In this document: in pieces, positions 1 through 7,518 of the stretch | How positions within the stretch are numbered: the stretch's first letter is position 1 | Layout of the letters: each line of letters begins with the position of its first letter | Assembly (NCBI GenBank): GCA_039181495.1 | Contig: JBCDCP010000041.1 | Location: 1-22,570, forward strand | Length of the DNA: 22,570 nt | Origin: JBCDCP01 sp039181495 | GTDB taxonomy: Bacteria > Pseudomonadota > Alphaproteobacteria > Rhizobiales > Tepidamorphaceae | Reading direction: 5' to 3' | The notes under the pieces: model-generated | The model's database searches: none | What the model was told of the DNA's origin: nothing | What the model saw: only the letters and a program-made list of their open reading frames with translations | Translations under genes and position numbers: made by a program

Positions 1-317
1 ACGCGCTGTTCATCCTCACCTCGGTGATGAGTCACGCCAAGGTCGACAAGGCCATCGTCGATGCCGGGCTCAAGGCGCAATCGGTCGATAGCGGCCTGCC
101 AGTGTTCTACGGGCGTGACGATGTGGAATACGTCAAATGCTCGGATGAGCATGGCGTGGTGATGGACCCTGACGGCAAGCTCAAGGTGAACGACAAGCTC
201 AAGCTTGTGCCCGGTCACTGCGACCCCACCTGCAACGTGCATGACTGGTATGTCGGCGTACGCGACGGTAAGGTCGAGACCGTCTGGCCGGTCAGCGCCC
301 GCGGCAAGGCCTACTAG
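1..317 (+). CDS. bhcC: beta-hydroxyaspartate aldolase, C-terminal part (5' end outside window)
   Basis: This is the last ~104 residues of a fold-type III PLP enzyme of the D-threonine aldolase / D-serine dehydratase-like family; the frame is open from base 3. Near the end is an H-C-D motif followed by P-T-C-N, the metal-binding site of this family (His and Asp ligands as in D-threonine aldolases, rather than the His-x-Cys of D-serine dehydratases). The ending W-P-V-S-A-R-G is also typical. In the beta-hydroxyaspartate cycle, BhcC condenses glycine with glyoxylate to (2R,3S)-beta-hydroxyaspartate in the cytoplasm. The assignment to BhcC rather than a generic aldolase rests mainly on the next gene, which is a clear bhcD. 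In Paracoccus the order is bhcA-B-C-D, so bhcA and bhcB are expected just upstream, outside the window. Confidence 0.8.
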   Translation, partial: ALFILTSVMSHAKVDKAIVDAGLKAQSVDSGLPVFYGRDDVEYVKCSDEHGVVMDPDGKLKVNDKLKLVPGHCDPTCNVHDWYVGVRDGKVETVWPVSARGKAY

Positions 318-340
318 AGCCTCGGCTACATCCGATATGT

Positions 341-367
341 CCGGATGGCTGCCCCGTGGCCATCCGG
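341..367 (+). promoter_or_regulatory. intercistronic stem-loop between bhcC and bhcD
   Basis: A perfect 9-bp inverted repeat (CCGGATGGC at 341-349, GCCATCCGG at 359-367) with a 9-nt loop. It lies 24 nt after the bhcC stop and 68 nt before bhcD. No T-run follows, so it is not a simple intrinsic terminator. It could set the relative mRNA levels of bhcC and bhcD through processing or 3'-end protection (inference). Confidence 0.5.
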
Positions 368-435
368 CGCACACCCGAACATTCGACACGTGAAGACTCG
401 CGGCCGGGCAACGCCCGCGCCGTCAGGAGAAACCC

Positions 436-1416
436 ATGTCTAGCATCCCGCTCACCATCGTTCCTGAGAACATCTGTCCGGATGTCGTCGGGCGCGCCGA
501 GGCATTTGAAGCGGTCTCGGACGTGTTCGGTGCCATGGCGCGTGGTGACGCCTGGAACTTCCCCGTGGTGCGTGAATCGCTTGGGCATGCAGATGCGCTC
601 TATGGTTTCAAATCGGGGTTTGACCGCGCCGGGCTCGTGCTCGGTCTCAAATCCGGCGGCTACTGGCCTGGCAACATGGACAAAGGCCTGACCAACCATC
701 AGTCGACGGTGTTTCTGTTCAATCCCAATACCGGCCAGCCGCTGGCCATTGTTGGCGGCAACTATCTCACCGCCGTGCGGACGGCGGCTTCGAGTGCGGT
801 CTCGATCGCCCATCTGTCGCGCGAGGACTCAAAAGTGCTGGGCATGGTTGGCGCCGGCCATCAGGCACAGTTCCAGCTTCGTGCCGCTGTTGAGCAGCGC
901 AACTTTGAAAAGGTGGTCGCCTGGAACTACCACCCCGACATGCTGCCCAAACTCGGCGCGGTTGCCGAGGAACTTGGGCTGCCTTTCGAAGCCGTCAGCC
1001 GCGAAGAACTTGGCGATCAGGCCGATGCCATCATCACGATCACATCGTCACATGATGCGCAGTTGATGAAGGGCTGGATCAAACCCGGCACGCACATCGC
1101 CTGCATGGGCACCGACACCAAAGGCAAGAAGGAAGTCGACCCGGCGCTGGTCGCCGCGGCCAGCGTTTTCACCGACGAGATCGCGCAGTCCATCTCGATT
1201 GGTGAAACACAACATGCGATTGCCGACGGGCTGATTAGTGAGGATCAGATCACGCCGATCGGTGCAGTGATCAACGGCGCACACGCTGGCCGGACCTCCG
1301 ATGACGAGATCACGCTGTTTGATGGAACCGGGGTCGGATTGCAGGATCTGGCGGTTGCATCCGTAGCCATGAAGCTTGCTGTGGAAAAAGGTCTCGCGCA
1401 GCAGATAGCGATCTGA
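436..1416 (+). CDS. bhcD: iminosuccinate reductase BhcD (ornithine cyclodeaminase / mu-crystallin family)
   Basis: A 326-residue member of the ornithine cyclodeaminase/mu-crystallin family. In the beta-hydroxyaspartate cycle, BhcD reduces iminosuccinate to L-aspartate with NAD(P)H, regenerating the amino donor used by BhcA. Visible features are the substrate-site segment L-K-S-G-G-Y-W-P (around residues 71-78), the R-T-A-A-S-S-A segment (115-121), and a Rossmann dinucleotide motif V-L-G-M-V-G-A-G-H-Q (134-143). The sequence closely resembles what I remember of Paracoccus BhcD, including the N-F-P-V-V-R-E and D-G-T-G-V-G-L-Q-D-L-A-V-A segments. The start at 436 is supported by an AGGAGA ribosome site 5 nt upstream. 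The gene follows bhcC by 118 nt and ends before a strong terminator, so it is the last gene of the operon. A generic ornithine cyclodeaminase is the alternative, less likely given the neighbour. Confidence 0.9.
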   Translation: MSSIPLTIVPENICPDVVGRAEAFEAVSDVFGAMARGDAWNFPVVRESLGHADALYGFKSGFDRAGLVLGLKSGGYWPGNMDKGLTNHQSTVFLFNPNTGQPLAIVGGNYLTAVRTAASSAVSIAHLSREDSKVLGMVGAGHQAQFQLRAAVEQRNFEKVVAWNYHPDMLPKLGAVAEELGLPFEAVSREELGDQADAIITITSSHDAQLMKGWIKPGTHIACMGTDTKGKKEVDPALVAAASVFTDEIAQSISIGETQHAIADGLISEDQITPIGAVINGAHAGRTSDDEITLFDGTGVGLQDLAVASVAMKLAVEKGLAQQIAI

Positions 1417-1484
1417 CGGCCTTGATCTGATTGCAGCTCGGGCACGTAGTTTAAAGTATCAAGTTTCAGACTTCTCCTCTGACT

Positions 1485-1533
1485 TGCCACTGGCGGGGCC
1501 TCACTGTGCTCAACCAGTGGCAGCTTTGTTTTT
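1485..1533 (+). terminator. Rho-independent terminator of the bhc operon
   Basis: A perfect 9-bp stem (TGCCACTGG at 1485-1493, CCAGTGGCA at 1514-1522) with a 20-nt loop, followed on the + strand by a T-rich tract (1525-1533). The hairpin overlaps the last codons of the convergent LysR gene. The T-run is present only for + strand transcription, so it serves bhcD and not the regulator. Confidence 0.75.
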
Positions 1534-2448
1534 GGCGTTGGCCGAAGATCCTGACGCCCCCTTCTCCGGCATTGCACGCTCAACCAATTCGCGGACCAAC
1601 GGGTTCGGAAACCGTCGGGATGGCGTGATGGCGTAGAACCGCTCACGCAGCAATGGCAATTCGGCGGCCTCAATGAGTAGTCCGGTTTCTAGTTCGTCCC
1701 GAACAACAATCGGCGGCACGACCGCGAGCCCCGCATTGGCACGGGTGAGCAGTCTGATCATTGCCATGTCATCAACTTCGGCCGCAATGCGTGGTTGCAA
1801 ATTCATGCGGCCGGCCAGAGCATCGAATGCGGTGCGAATGCCGCTGTCGCGCGCAGGCAGGATAACGGGATGCTGGCGGATCAGCGCTTCGGGATCGCGC
1901 GCGGTGTCATGCCCCAGCCTATCGCGATGCCCGATCAGGCTGACGGGCTGCTCATCGATTGGATGCGCCACCCAACCACTACGATCGCCACGCGGTGGTG
2001 CCATGTTTGACAACAGCACATCGATTCGGAGCGCTTCGAGCTGCTCGAACAGATCCCTCAAGGCGCCGGACCTTATGATGATCTCGACGTCTTCGCGCAG
2101 GATCGCCGGCTGCAGAAATCCTAGTTGGAAATTGCGCGACAGTGTGGCCAGCGCACCGACCCGCAAAACCTGCCGTGCAGCACCCTGACCTGACAGCGTT
2201 TCAAGCAGATCATCGCCACTCGCCATGATCGAATCGGCATGTTCAAGCGCGATCCGGCCTGCTTCGGTCAACAGGAGTTGCCGCCCGACCCGTTCGAACA
2301 GCGGATGGCCGAGCTGGGCTTCGAGTTTCTGAATCTGCACCGACAAGGCGGACTGCGAAACGTTCAGCTGTTGCGCCGCCTTTGTCAGATTGCCCTCATG
2401 GGCCACAGCCCAGAAATAGCGAAGGTGATTGTAGTTCAGAAGCGCCAT
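1510..2448 (-). CDS. LysR-type transcriptional regulator, divergent from dabBA
   Basis: A 312-residue LysR-family protein. The N-terminal winged helix-turn-helix is clear (residues 1-60, with A-A-Q-Q-L-N-V-S-Q-S-A-L-S in the recognition helix region), followed by a substrate-binding effector domain to about residue 295 and a short basic tail. The start at 2448 gives the standard N-terminus (M-A-L-L-N-Y-N-H-L-R-Y-F). It is transcribed away from dabB with 109 nt between the start codons, and the shared region has a LysR box (2457-2469). The likely role is control of dabBA and of itself; LysR genes next to dab operons are known from autotrophs. The effector ligand cannot be told from sequence. 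A role in controlling bhcD is less likely because the two genes converge. Confidence 0.9.
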   Translation of the reverse strand: MALLNYNHLRYFWAVAHEGNLTKAAQQLNVSQSALSVQIQKLEAQLGHPLFERVGRQLLLTEAGRIALEHADSIMASGDDLLETLSGQGAARQVLRVGALATLSRNFQLGFLQPAILREDVEIIIRSGALRDLFEQLEALRIDVLLSNMAPPRGDRSGWVAHPIDEQPVSLIGHRDRLGHDTARDPEALIRQHPVILPARDSGIRTAFDALAGRMNLQPRIAAEVDDMAMIRLLTRANAGLAVVPPIVVRDELETGLLIEAAELPLLRERFYAITPSRRFPNPLVRELVERAMPEKGASGSSANAKNKAATG

Positions 2449-2453
2449 CTGAT

Positions 2454-2472
2454 CGTTCTATAAAACAGAACG
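2454..2472. promoter_or_regulatory. LysR box (T-N11-A) between lysR and dabB
   Basis: A 6-bp inverted repeat CGTTCT...AGAACG with a 7-nt AT-rich centre. Inside it T2457 and A2469 enclose exactly 11 nt, the classic T-N11-A LysR-type recognition site. It lies 5 nt from the lysR start codon, so occupancy should repress lysR. It is about 35 nt upstream of a TTGACG -35-like element at 2498-2503, a position suitable for activation of dabB. A second palindrome, CGCGT-GAT-ACGCG, lies at 2509-2521. Confidence 0.6.
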
Positions 2473-2557
2473 TTTTGATGCAATCTTTGAATTATTGTTG
2501 ACGTGAATCGCGTGATACGCGCTCTGACCAGAAATACGTACTGAACGGAGAATCGCG

Positions 2558-4108
2558 ATGCACGCCTTCTTGCTTCTGGTGGCTCCGGCCCTGCTGATCG
2601 CTGCCGCTGTCCTGGCCTTTCGTGGCCCGGCATTCCAGCCGGCGCAGAGCCCCAAACTGGCCGAACTTGCCGCAATCGGGGCCTTTGCGGCGGCCCTTGC
2701 CGCGTCCGCCTCCCTGGTAGCATGGGGGCCGGCCACTTCGCCGCTGGTCGGGCTCTTTGGCCTTGGGTTATCCGTCAGGCTCGATCTGCTGAGCATCATC
2801 ATGCTGTTGCTGGTGAGCTTTGTCGGCTGGGTGGTGTTGCGTTTTTCGGCCACCTATCTCGACGGTGAACACAGGCAGGGCCCGTTCACCGGATGGATGG
2901 CAACGACCCTTGCCGCCGTGATGCTGTTCGTCACATCGGGTAATCTGGTCTTGCTCGTTGCCGCCTGGATCGGCACCAGCTACGCGCTGCATCAGCTCTT
3001 GTTGTTCTACCCGAACCGTGCAGCCGCCCAGCGAGCTGGGCACAAGAAGTGGATCGTTGCCCGGATCGGTGATGCCGGCATCATTGCTGCAGCTCTGATG
3101 CTCGTCTGGCAGTTCGGCACCGGTGACATTGCCGGCATCCTCGCCAATGCATCCGAAGGCGGCGCGCTCGCAGTTGCAGCAGCGGTGTTTCTTGCCATTG
3201 CTGCTCTGTTCAAATCGGCCCAGTTCCCGACCCATGGCTGGCTGACCGAAGTCATGGAGACCCCTACACCGGTCTCGGCCTTGCTGCATGCCGGGGTCAT
3301 CAATGCTGGCGGCTTCCTGCTGATCCGTTTCTCCGATGTCTTGATCACCGCCCCCGGCGTACTCGCCGTGCTGGTCATGATCGGCGGCTTCACGGCCCTG
3401 TTCGCAGGTCTCGTCATGCTGACCCAGAGCGCGGTCAAGCACTCTCTGGCGTGGTCAACCATCGCCCAGATGGGGTTCATGATCCTGCAGTGTGGCCTGG
3501 CCCTGTTTCCACTCGCCTTGCTGCACATCGTCGCCCACTCGCTCTACAAGGCCCATGCCTTTCTCGCGACCGGCGGTGCAGTTGAACAGGTTGCCTCGAT
3601 CCGACGGCCCGGTGCGGTGGCGGTTCCCAGTGCCGCGGCTGTGGGCAAGGCCTTCGTGCTGGCGATCGGCATCTATGTGCTGATCGGCTTCGTGATCGGT
3701 TTTGACGGAAAGTCGCCCCAGTCGATTGCGCTGGGCGCGATCCTCATCTTTGGGGTTGCCTACCTGATCGCCCAGGGCCTTGCAGATGCCGCACCCAGCG
3801 CCCTGACGCTGCGCACCGGCATCATCTCGGTCGTTGCAGCGGCGAGTTACTTTGCTCTGCAGCGCGCATCGGAATGGCTGATGGCGGGTACGCTGGCCGC
3901 CACGCCAGCACCTGGGCCGCTCGAATGGGCCCTGATGGTGCTCGCGGTGTTGAGCTTCGGACTGGTCGCCATTGCCCAGGCCATGTTCCCCAACTGGGCC
4001 TATCACCCAGCCGCCGCAGGCCTCCGCGTGCACCTCAATAACGGTCTTTACGCCAATGCCGTCTTCGACCGGCTGATCGGCGGATGGACCGCCCAGAAGA
4101 CATCCTGA
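2558..4108 (+). CDS. dabB: DabB, proton-conducting membrane subunit of the DAB inorganic carbon pump (NuoL/ND5-like)
   Basis: A 516-residue, very hydrophobic protein of the proton-conducting membrane transporter family (NuoL/MrpA/ND5-like), with roughly 13-14 membrane helices. The family core H-G-W-L-T-E-V-M-E-T-P-T-P-V-S-A-L-L-H-A is at about residues 226-245, followed by G-V-I-N-A-G-G-F-L-L. Buried Lys/His residues lie in V-K-H-S-L-A-W-S-T and H-S-L-Y-K-A-H-A-F. No other nuo or mrp subunits are present; instead dabA follows directly, which defines a DAB pair. DabB is thought to supply the proton gradient to DabA, so that CO2 is hydrated in one direction and bicarbonate accumulates inside. 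The start ATG is preceded by CGGAGA at about 8 nt. A stand-alone antiporter subunit is ruled out by the partner gene. Confidence 0.93.
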   Translation: MHAFLLLVAPALLIAAAVLAFRGPAFQPAQSPKLAELAAIGAFAAALAASASLVAWGPATSPLVGLFGLGLSVRLDLLSIIMLLLVSFVGWVVLRFSATYLDGEHRQGPFTGWMATTLAAVMLFVTSGNLVLLVAAWIGTSYALHQLLLFYPNRAAAQRAGHKKWIVARIGDAGIIAAALMLVWQFGTGDIAGILANASEGGALAVAAAVFLAIAALFKSAQFPTHGWLTEVMETPTPVSALLHAGVINAGGFLLIRFSDVLITAPGVLAVLVMIGGFTALFAGLVMLTQSAVKHSLAWSTIAQMGFMILQCGLALFPLALLHIVAHSLYKAHAFLATGGAVEQVASIRRPGAVAVPSAAAVGKAFVLAIGIYVLIGFVIGFDGKSPQSIALGAILIFGVAYLIAQGLADAAPSALTLRTGIISVVAAASYFALQRASEWLMAGTLAATPAPGPLEWALMVLAVLSFGLVAIAQAMFPNWAYHPAAAGLRVHLNNGLYANAVFDRLIGGWTAQKTS

Positions 4109-4125
4109 GAGAAAGGACCGGACCC

Positions 4126-6534
4126 ATGAACAAGCCCCTGGCCAAGAAGCTCATCCAATCCGTCCTTGCCGATGCCAAAGATGCTGGCCGCATGGTGCCC
4201 CCAGCCTGGCCGCTGAATGCCACGGTTGCCGTCAATCCATATCTCGGACAAACCGGAGAAAGCCTGGCCGATACCGCTGCCCGGCTTGCCCGTGTAACGG
4301 GCGAACCGGTGACAATGCCGCGTGCTTGGTATGGCGCCAAGATTGAAGCCGGAGAAGTCACGGACGAGGACATTGCAGCCGCATTGGAAACCGTTCCCAA
4401 TTCCGGACTCGATGTCTCTTCGGTCAAGGAAGCCGTGACGGCGGCTGAAACCGCACCCCAAGCGCTTCCCACCGTCGCCGATCTGGCTGCTCAGGCCTCC
4501 GGTATCGACTGGCCTGCCATCGTTACCGACCGGATCGGCCATTGGACTGCCGGCTGGTTTGACCAGGGTCAGGCGCTCTGGGCCGCACCGCAAGGATACG
4601 GCGCCTACAACGCCTGGCGGTCCTACGCGACGCACGATCTGTCGACTGAGATTGCCGGGCTATCGGGCTTTTCCGCATTCGTGGACGCGACACCGCAGCG
4701 CCCTGATGAGGCACTGGCGCAATCAGCAAAGGCTCTTGGTCTGACCGAGGATGCACGCCCGACTGTGTTCCACAGGCTCTACATGACCCTCGGCGGCTGG
4801 GCACAGATCGCCCGCTGGCGGCTCTGGCAGGCCGAACTTAAGGACAGCACCGACACCGCCCTCACCGATATGCTGGCGATCCGGCTCGTCTTCGAGGATG
4901 CGCTTCTGGCGCATTACCATGACGATATCGCCGAGATCTGGGCCGAGACTGTCAAGGCCCATGAAGAGCCGCTGGCCCCGAGCGATGATCAGATCATCGA
5001 CATGGTGCTACAGGAGGCGGCCGACCACGCTGCCCAGCGCGGCTTGATTTCAACGGTCTCCGAGATCCACGAATTCGTGCAGCCCGCACGCCCGGCCGTG
5101 CAGGCAGCCTTCTGCATTGATGTGCGTTCCGAGGTGTTCCGGCGCGCGCTGGAAGGGCTCTCACCGGAGATTGAAACCATCGGTTTTGCAGGTTTTTTCG
5201 GCCTGCCACTGTCGCATCGTAGGTTCGGATCGGTGCTGGAAGAGACACATCTGCCGGTTCTGCTCAATCCAGGCGTGAACAGTGCTTCGGCAACATCGCC
5301 TGATCTGACCGAGAAGGAAGACCGCGTTCGTATTCTCGCCCGCACAAACCGGGCCTGGGGTCGGTTCAAGCTGGCGGCGGTTTCTTCATTTGCCTTCGTC
5401 GAGGCGGCAGGGCCCATCTATGTGGGCAAACTGTTCCGCGATGCGCTGGGTCTGACGGAAAAAGCCAAGGAACATGACCCCGCACCGCAGCTTGATCCGT
5501 CACTCGATCTCGCGACGCGCATCGAGATCGCCAACACCGTGCTGCGGGCGATGTCGATGACGTCAGGCTTCGGGCGGATCGTGATGCTGGCCGGCCATGG
5601 CGCCAATGTCGTCAACAATGCCCACGCAAGTGCACTTCACTGCGGCGCTTGCGGCGGGCAAACCGGTGAGGTCAGTGCCCGTGCACTGGCTGGACTGCTG
5701 AACGAGCCGGATGTCCGCAAGGGTGTTGCCAAGAAGGGCATCGACATACCCGCCGACACGTTGTTTCTAGGCGCGCTTCACGACACCACCACTGACAGGA
5801 TCACCCTGTTCACCCAGGACGTGAAGGCCACCAGACACAAGGCCGACGTCAAGCAGCTCGAAACCTGGCTGACGTCGGCTGGACAGATCGCCCGGGGCGA
5901 GCGTGCGCTGCGCCTGCCGCGTGCCCAAGGCGAAACCGACATTGCCTACCGCGCCCGCGACTGGGCCGAAGTGCGGCCGGAATGGGCGCTCGCGGGCTGC
6001 AAGGCCTTCATCGCGGCACCGCGCAACCGGACTGCTGGCAAGAGCCTCGAAGGCCGTGCCTTCCTGCATTCCTACGACTGGAAGCAGGATAGCGATTTCG
6101 GTGTGCTGGAACTGATCATGACAGCACCGGTGGTCGTCGCCAGCTGGATCAGCCTGCAATATTATGGCTCTACCGTCTCGCCGAAGACATTCGGGGCAGG
6201 TAACAAGCTTCTCCATAATGTGGTTGGCGGCATTGGCGTCATTGAAGGCAATGGCGGCACGCCGCGGGTCGGGCTCTCCTGGCAGTCGGTGCATGATGGC
6301 GAGGAACTGGCGCACGAGCCGCTTCGCCTGTCGGTGATGATCGAAGCGCCGCGCGAGGCCATGATCACGGTCCTGAAGAAACACCCCGATGTGCGTGACC
6401 TTTTCGACAATCGCTGGCTGCACCTGTTCGCGCTTGACGACGAAGGCCAGGTGGCCTGGCGCTACAGCGGTGATCTCGAATGGGAGGCCATCGACAGACC
6501 CGTCCTATCGGATCTCAAGCTGGTCGCCGCATAA
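4126..6534 (+). CDS. dabA: DabA, beta-carbonic-anhydrase-like subunit of the DAB inorganic carbon pump (DUF2309)
   Basis: An 802-residue cytoplasmic protein of the DUF2309/DabA family. The zinc site expected from Halothiobacillus DabA is complete: C330 and D332 (in F-C-I-D-V-R-S-E), H491 (in A-G-H-G-A-N) and C506 (in H-C-G-A-C-G-G). The 15-residue spacing of the last two matches the reference enzyme. With DabB it forms an energy-coupled vectorial CO2 hydratase that traps bicarbonate in the cytosol. I chose the ATG at 4126 because GAGAAAGGA lies at a good distance upstream. The earlier in-frame ATG at 4084 lies inside dabB and would add 14 residues. The dabB-dabA gap is 17 nt, so they are co-transcribed. 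No RuBisCO or carboxysome gene is visible in the window. Confidence 0.93.
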   Translation: MNKPLAKKLIQSVLADAKDAGRMVPPAWPLNATVAVNPYLGQTGESLADTAARLARVTGEPVTMPRAWYGAKIEAGEVTDEDIAAALETVPNSGLDVSSVKEAVTAAETAPQALPTVADLAAQASGIDWPAIVTDRIGHWTAGWFDQGQALWAAPQGYGAYNAWRSYATHDLSTEIAGLSGFSAFVDATPQRPDEALAQSAKALGLTEDARPTVFHRLYMTLGGWAQIARWRLWQAELKDSTDTALTDMLAIRLVFEDALLAHYHDDIAEIWAETVKAHEEPLAPSDDQIIDMVLQEAADHAAQRGLISTVSEIHEFVQPARPAVQAAFCIDVRSEVFRRALEGLSPEIETIGFAGFFGLPLSHRRFGSVLEETHLPVLLNPGVNSASATSPDLTEKEDRVRILARTNRAWGRFKLAAVSSFAFVEAAGPIYVGKLFRDALGLTEKAKEHDPAPQLDPSLDLATRIEIANTVLRAMSMTSGFGRIVMLAGHGANVVNNAHASALHCGACGGQTGEVSARALAGLLNEPDVRKGVAKKGIDIPADTLFLGALHDTTTDRITLFTQDVKATRHKADVKQLETWLTSAGQIARGERALRLPRAQGETDIAYRARDWAEVRPEWALAGCKAFIAAPRNRTAGKSLEGRAFLHSYDWKQDSDFGVLELIMTAPVVVASWISLQYYGSTVSPKTFGAGNKLLHNVVGGIGVIEGNGGTPRVGLSWQSVHDGEELAHEPLRLSVMIEAPREAMITVLKKHPDVRDLFDNRWLHLFALDDEGQVAWRYSGDLEWEAIDRPVLSDLKLVAA

Positions 6535-6548
6535 CTCCGTGAAAGCAG

Positions 6549-6576
6549 GGAGCTGGCTCAGGTGGCAGCCGGCTCC
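6549..6576. terminator. possible hairpin between convergent dabA and VOC gene
   Basis: A 9-bp stem with one G-T wobble (GGAGCTGGC at 6549-6557, GCCGGCTCC at 6568-6576) just after the dabA stop. It overlaps the end of the convergent VOC gene. No T-run follows, so terminator function is uncertain. Confidence 0.35.
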
Positions 6577-6923
6577 CACAATTCGATCGGATTGCCCTCA
6601 GGGTCGTGGATGCGGGCGAAGCGCCCGACGCCTTCCATGGTCTCTTCTCGCTCGACCTCGATATTCGCAGAGCGAAGCTGGGCCAGCATGGCATCGAGAT
6701 CGCCGACCCGGAAGTTCAGCATGAAGTCGCGGTCAATAGGAAAGTAGTCGGTGTCACCTGGAAAGGGTGCGAACACGGTGACACCGGCTTCGGTGATCCA
6801 TGGGGAGCCGGAGGTATCGGTCGGCGCCAGGTCGATGCCGAGATGATCGCGGTACCAGGCCGCCAGGGACGCAGGTTGCTTGGCCCTGAAGAACACACCT
6901 CCAATGCCGGTTACGCGTTCCAT
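6558..6923 (-). CDS. VOC superfamily (glyoxalase/bleomycin resistance-like) protein
   Basis: A 121-residue single-module vicinal-oxygen-chelate protein with the beta-alpha-beta-beta-beta pattern twice. The N-terminal half has G-I-G-G-V-F-F-R-A and L-A-A-W-Y-R-D-H-L-G. The C-terminal half ends in D-P-E-G-N-P-I-E-L-W-E-P, where the Glu is the usual metal ligand. Members bind a divalent metal and act as lyases, isomerases, dioxygenases or antibiotic-binding proteins; the substrate cannot be told here. It stands alone, convergent with dabA and divergent from the small membrane protein at 7051. Confidence 0.85.
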   Translation of the reverse strand: MERVTGIGGVFFRAKQPASLAAWYRDHLGIDLAPTDTSGSPWITEAGVTVFAPFPGDTDYFPIDRDFMLNFRVGDLDAMLAQLRSANIEVEREETMEGVGRFARIHDPEGNPIELWEPAAT

Positions 6924-7008
6924 CCTCGTCTGCTCTCCTCAATCCAGCGGCGCACCGAGGTTGGCACAGCGGCAAGACGGCGCATAGCGCGGCGCGGCAA
7001 TTTCAGGC

Positions 7009-7023
7009 ATGTCGGGCCGACAT
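7009..7023. promoter_or_regulatory. perfect 15-nt palindrome upstream of the small membrane protein gene
   Basis: ATGTCGG-G-CCGACAT, a perfect 7-bp-arm palindrome, 27 nt before the ATG at 7051 in the divergent gap (6924-7050). It could be an operator for a dimeric regulator. The in-frame ATG inside it (7009) is therefore a poor choice of gene start. Confidence 0.4.
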
Positions 7024-7050
7024 CGAGGCCATTACGAGAGGTTCCTTCCC

Positions 7051-7401
7051 ATGACAGCCCATAACGCCAGTCTCTTGAACGCCGTGGTTCTCATCACACT
7101 GTCCGGCTGGGTCTACCTCACCTCGGCAGCGCCATCCTGGACGATCCTGATGCCGGTCGGAATCGGTCTTGCGCTGATCGCCTGCTATCCAGGTGTCAGG
7201 GCCGAGAACAAGGTGATCGCACACATCGCAGTGCTGATCACGCTGTTGACGTTGTTTGCCCTGTTCAGGCCGCTGATGAGTGTTACTGGCCGCGGTGATA
7301 CCGACGGACTCATTCGCGTGTTGGTCATGATGGCAACGACGGTCTTTGCACTCGCGATGTTCATCAAGAGCTTCATCGATGCACGGAAGCGCAGAGCCTG
7401 A
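7051..7401 (+). CDS. small multi-pass membrane protein of unknown function
   Basis: A 116-residue protein with three or four hydrophobic segments: about residues 7-26 (starting L-L-N-A-V-V-L-I-T-L), 30-46, 54-73 (A-H-I-A-V-L-I-T-L-L) and 87-104 (V-L-V-M-M-A-T-T-V-F-A-L-A-M-F). It ends in a basic tail D-A-R-K-R-R-A, so the C-terminus is probably cytoplasmic. I do not recognise the family. The ATG at 7051 is chosen because GAGAGG lies about 10 nt upstream and the N-terminus runs straight into the first helix. The upstream ATG at 7009 would add a 14-residue polar leader and lies in a palindrome. Confidence 0.7.
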   Translation: MTAHNASLLNAVVLITLSGWVYLTSAAPSWTILMPVGIGLALIACYPGVRAENKVIAHIAVLITLLTLFALFRPLMSVTGRGDTDGLIRVLVMMATTVFALAMFIKSFIDARKRRA

Positions 7402-7518
7402 TCAGCACCACTCAACTGGCCGTCATTCGCGGACGCTCCCTCGTCGATCACCAAACCCTCACGAGCAAGTGAACGACGCCTTGTTGGTTCATTTATCGGC
7501 ATTGGCTAAAGGCAAAGC

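Noticed and set aside
4084..4125. Upstream ATG extension of dabA overlapping the end of dabB
   Set aside because: The ribosome site GAGAAAGGA fits the ATG at 4126, and the extension adds residues not expected for the family.
5767..6423. Minus strand frame (218 codons) inside dabA
   Set aside because: It lies within the conserved C-terminal part of DabA and shows no domain.
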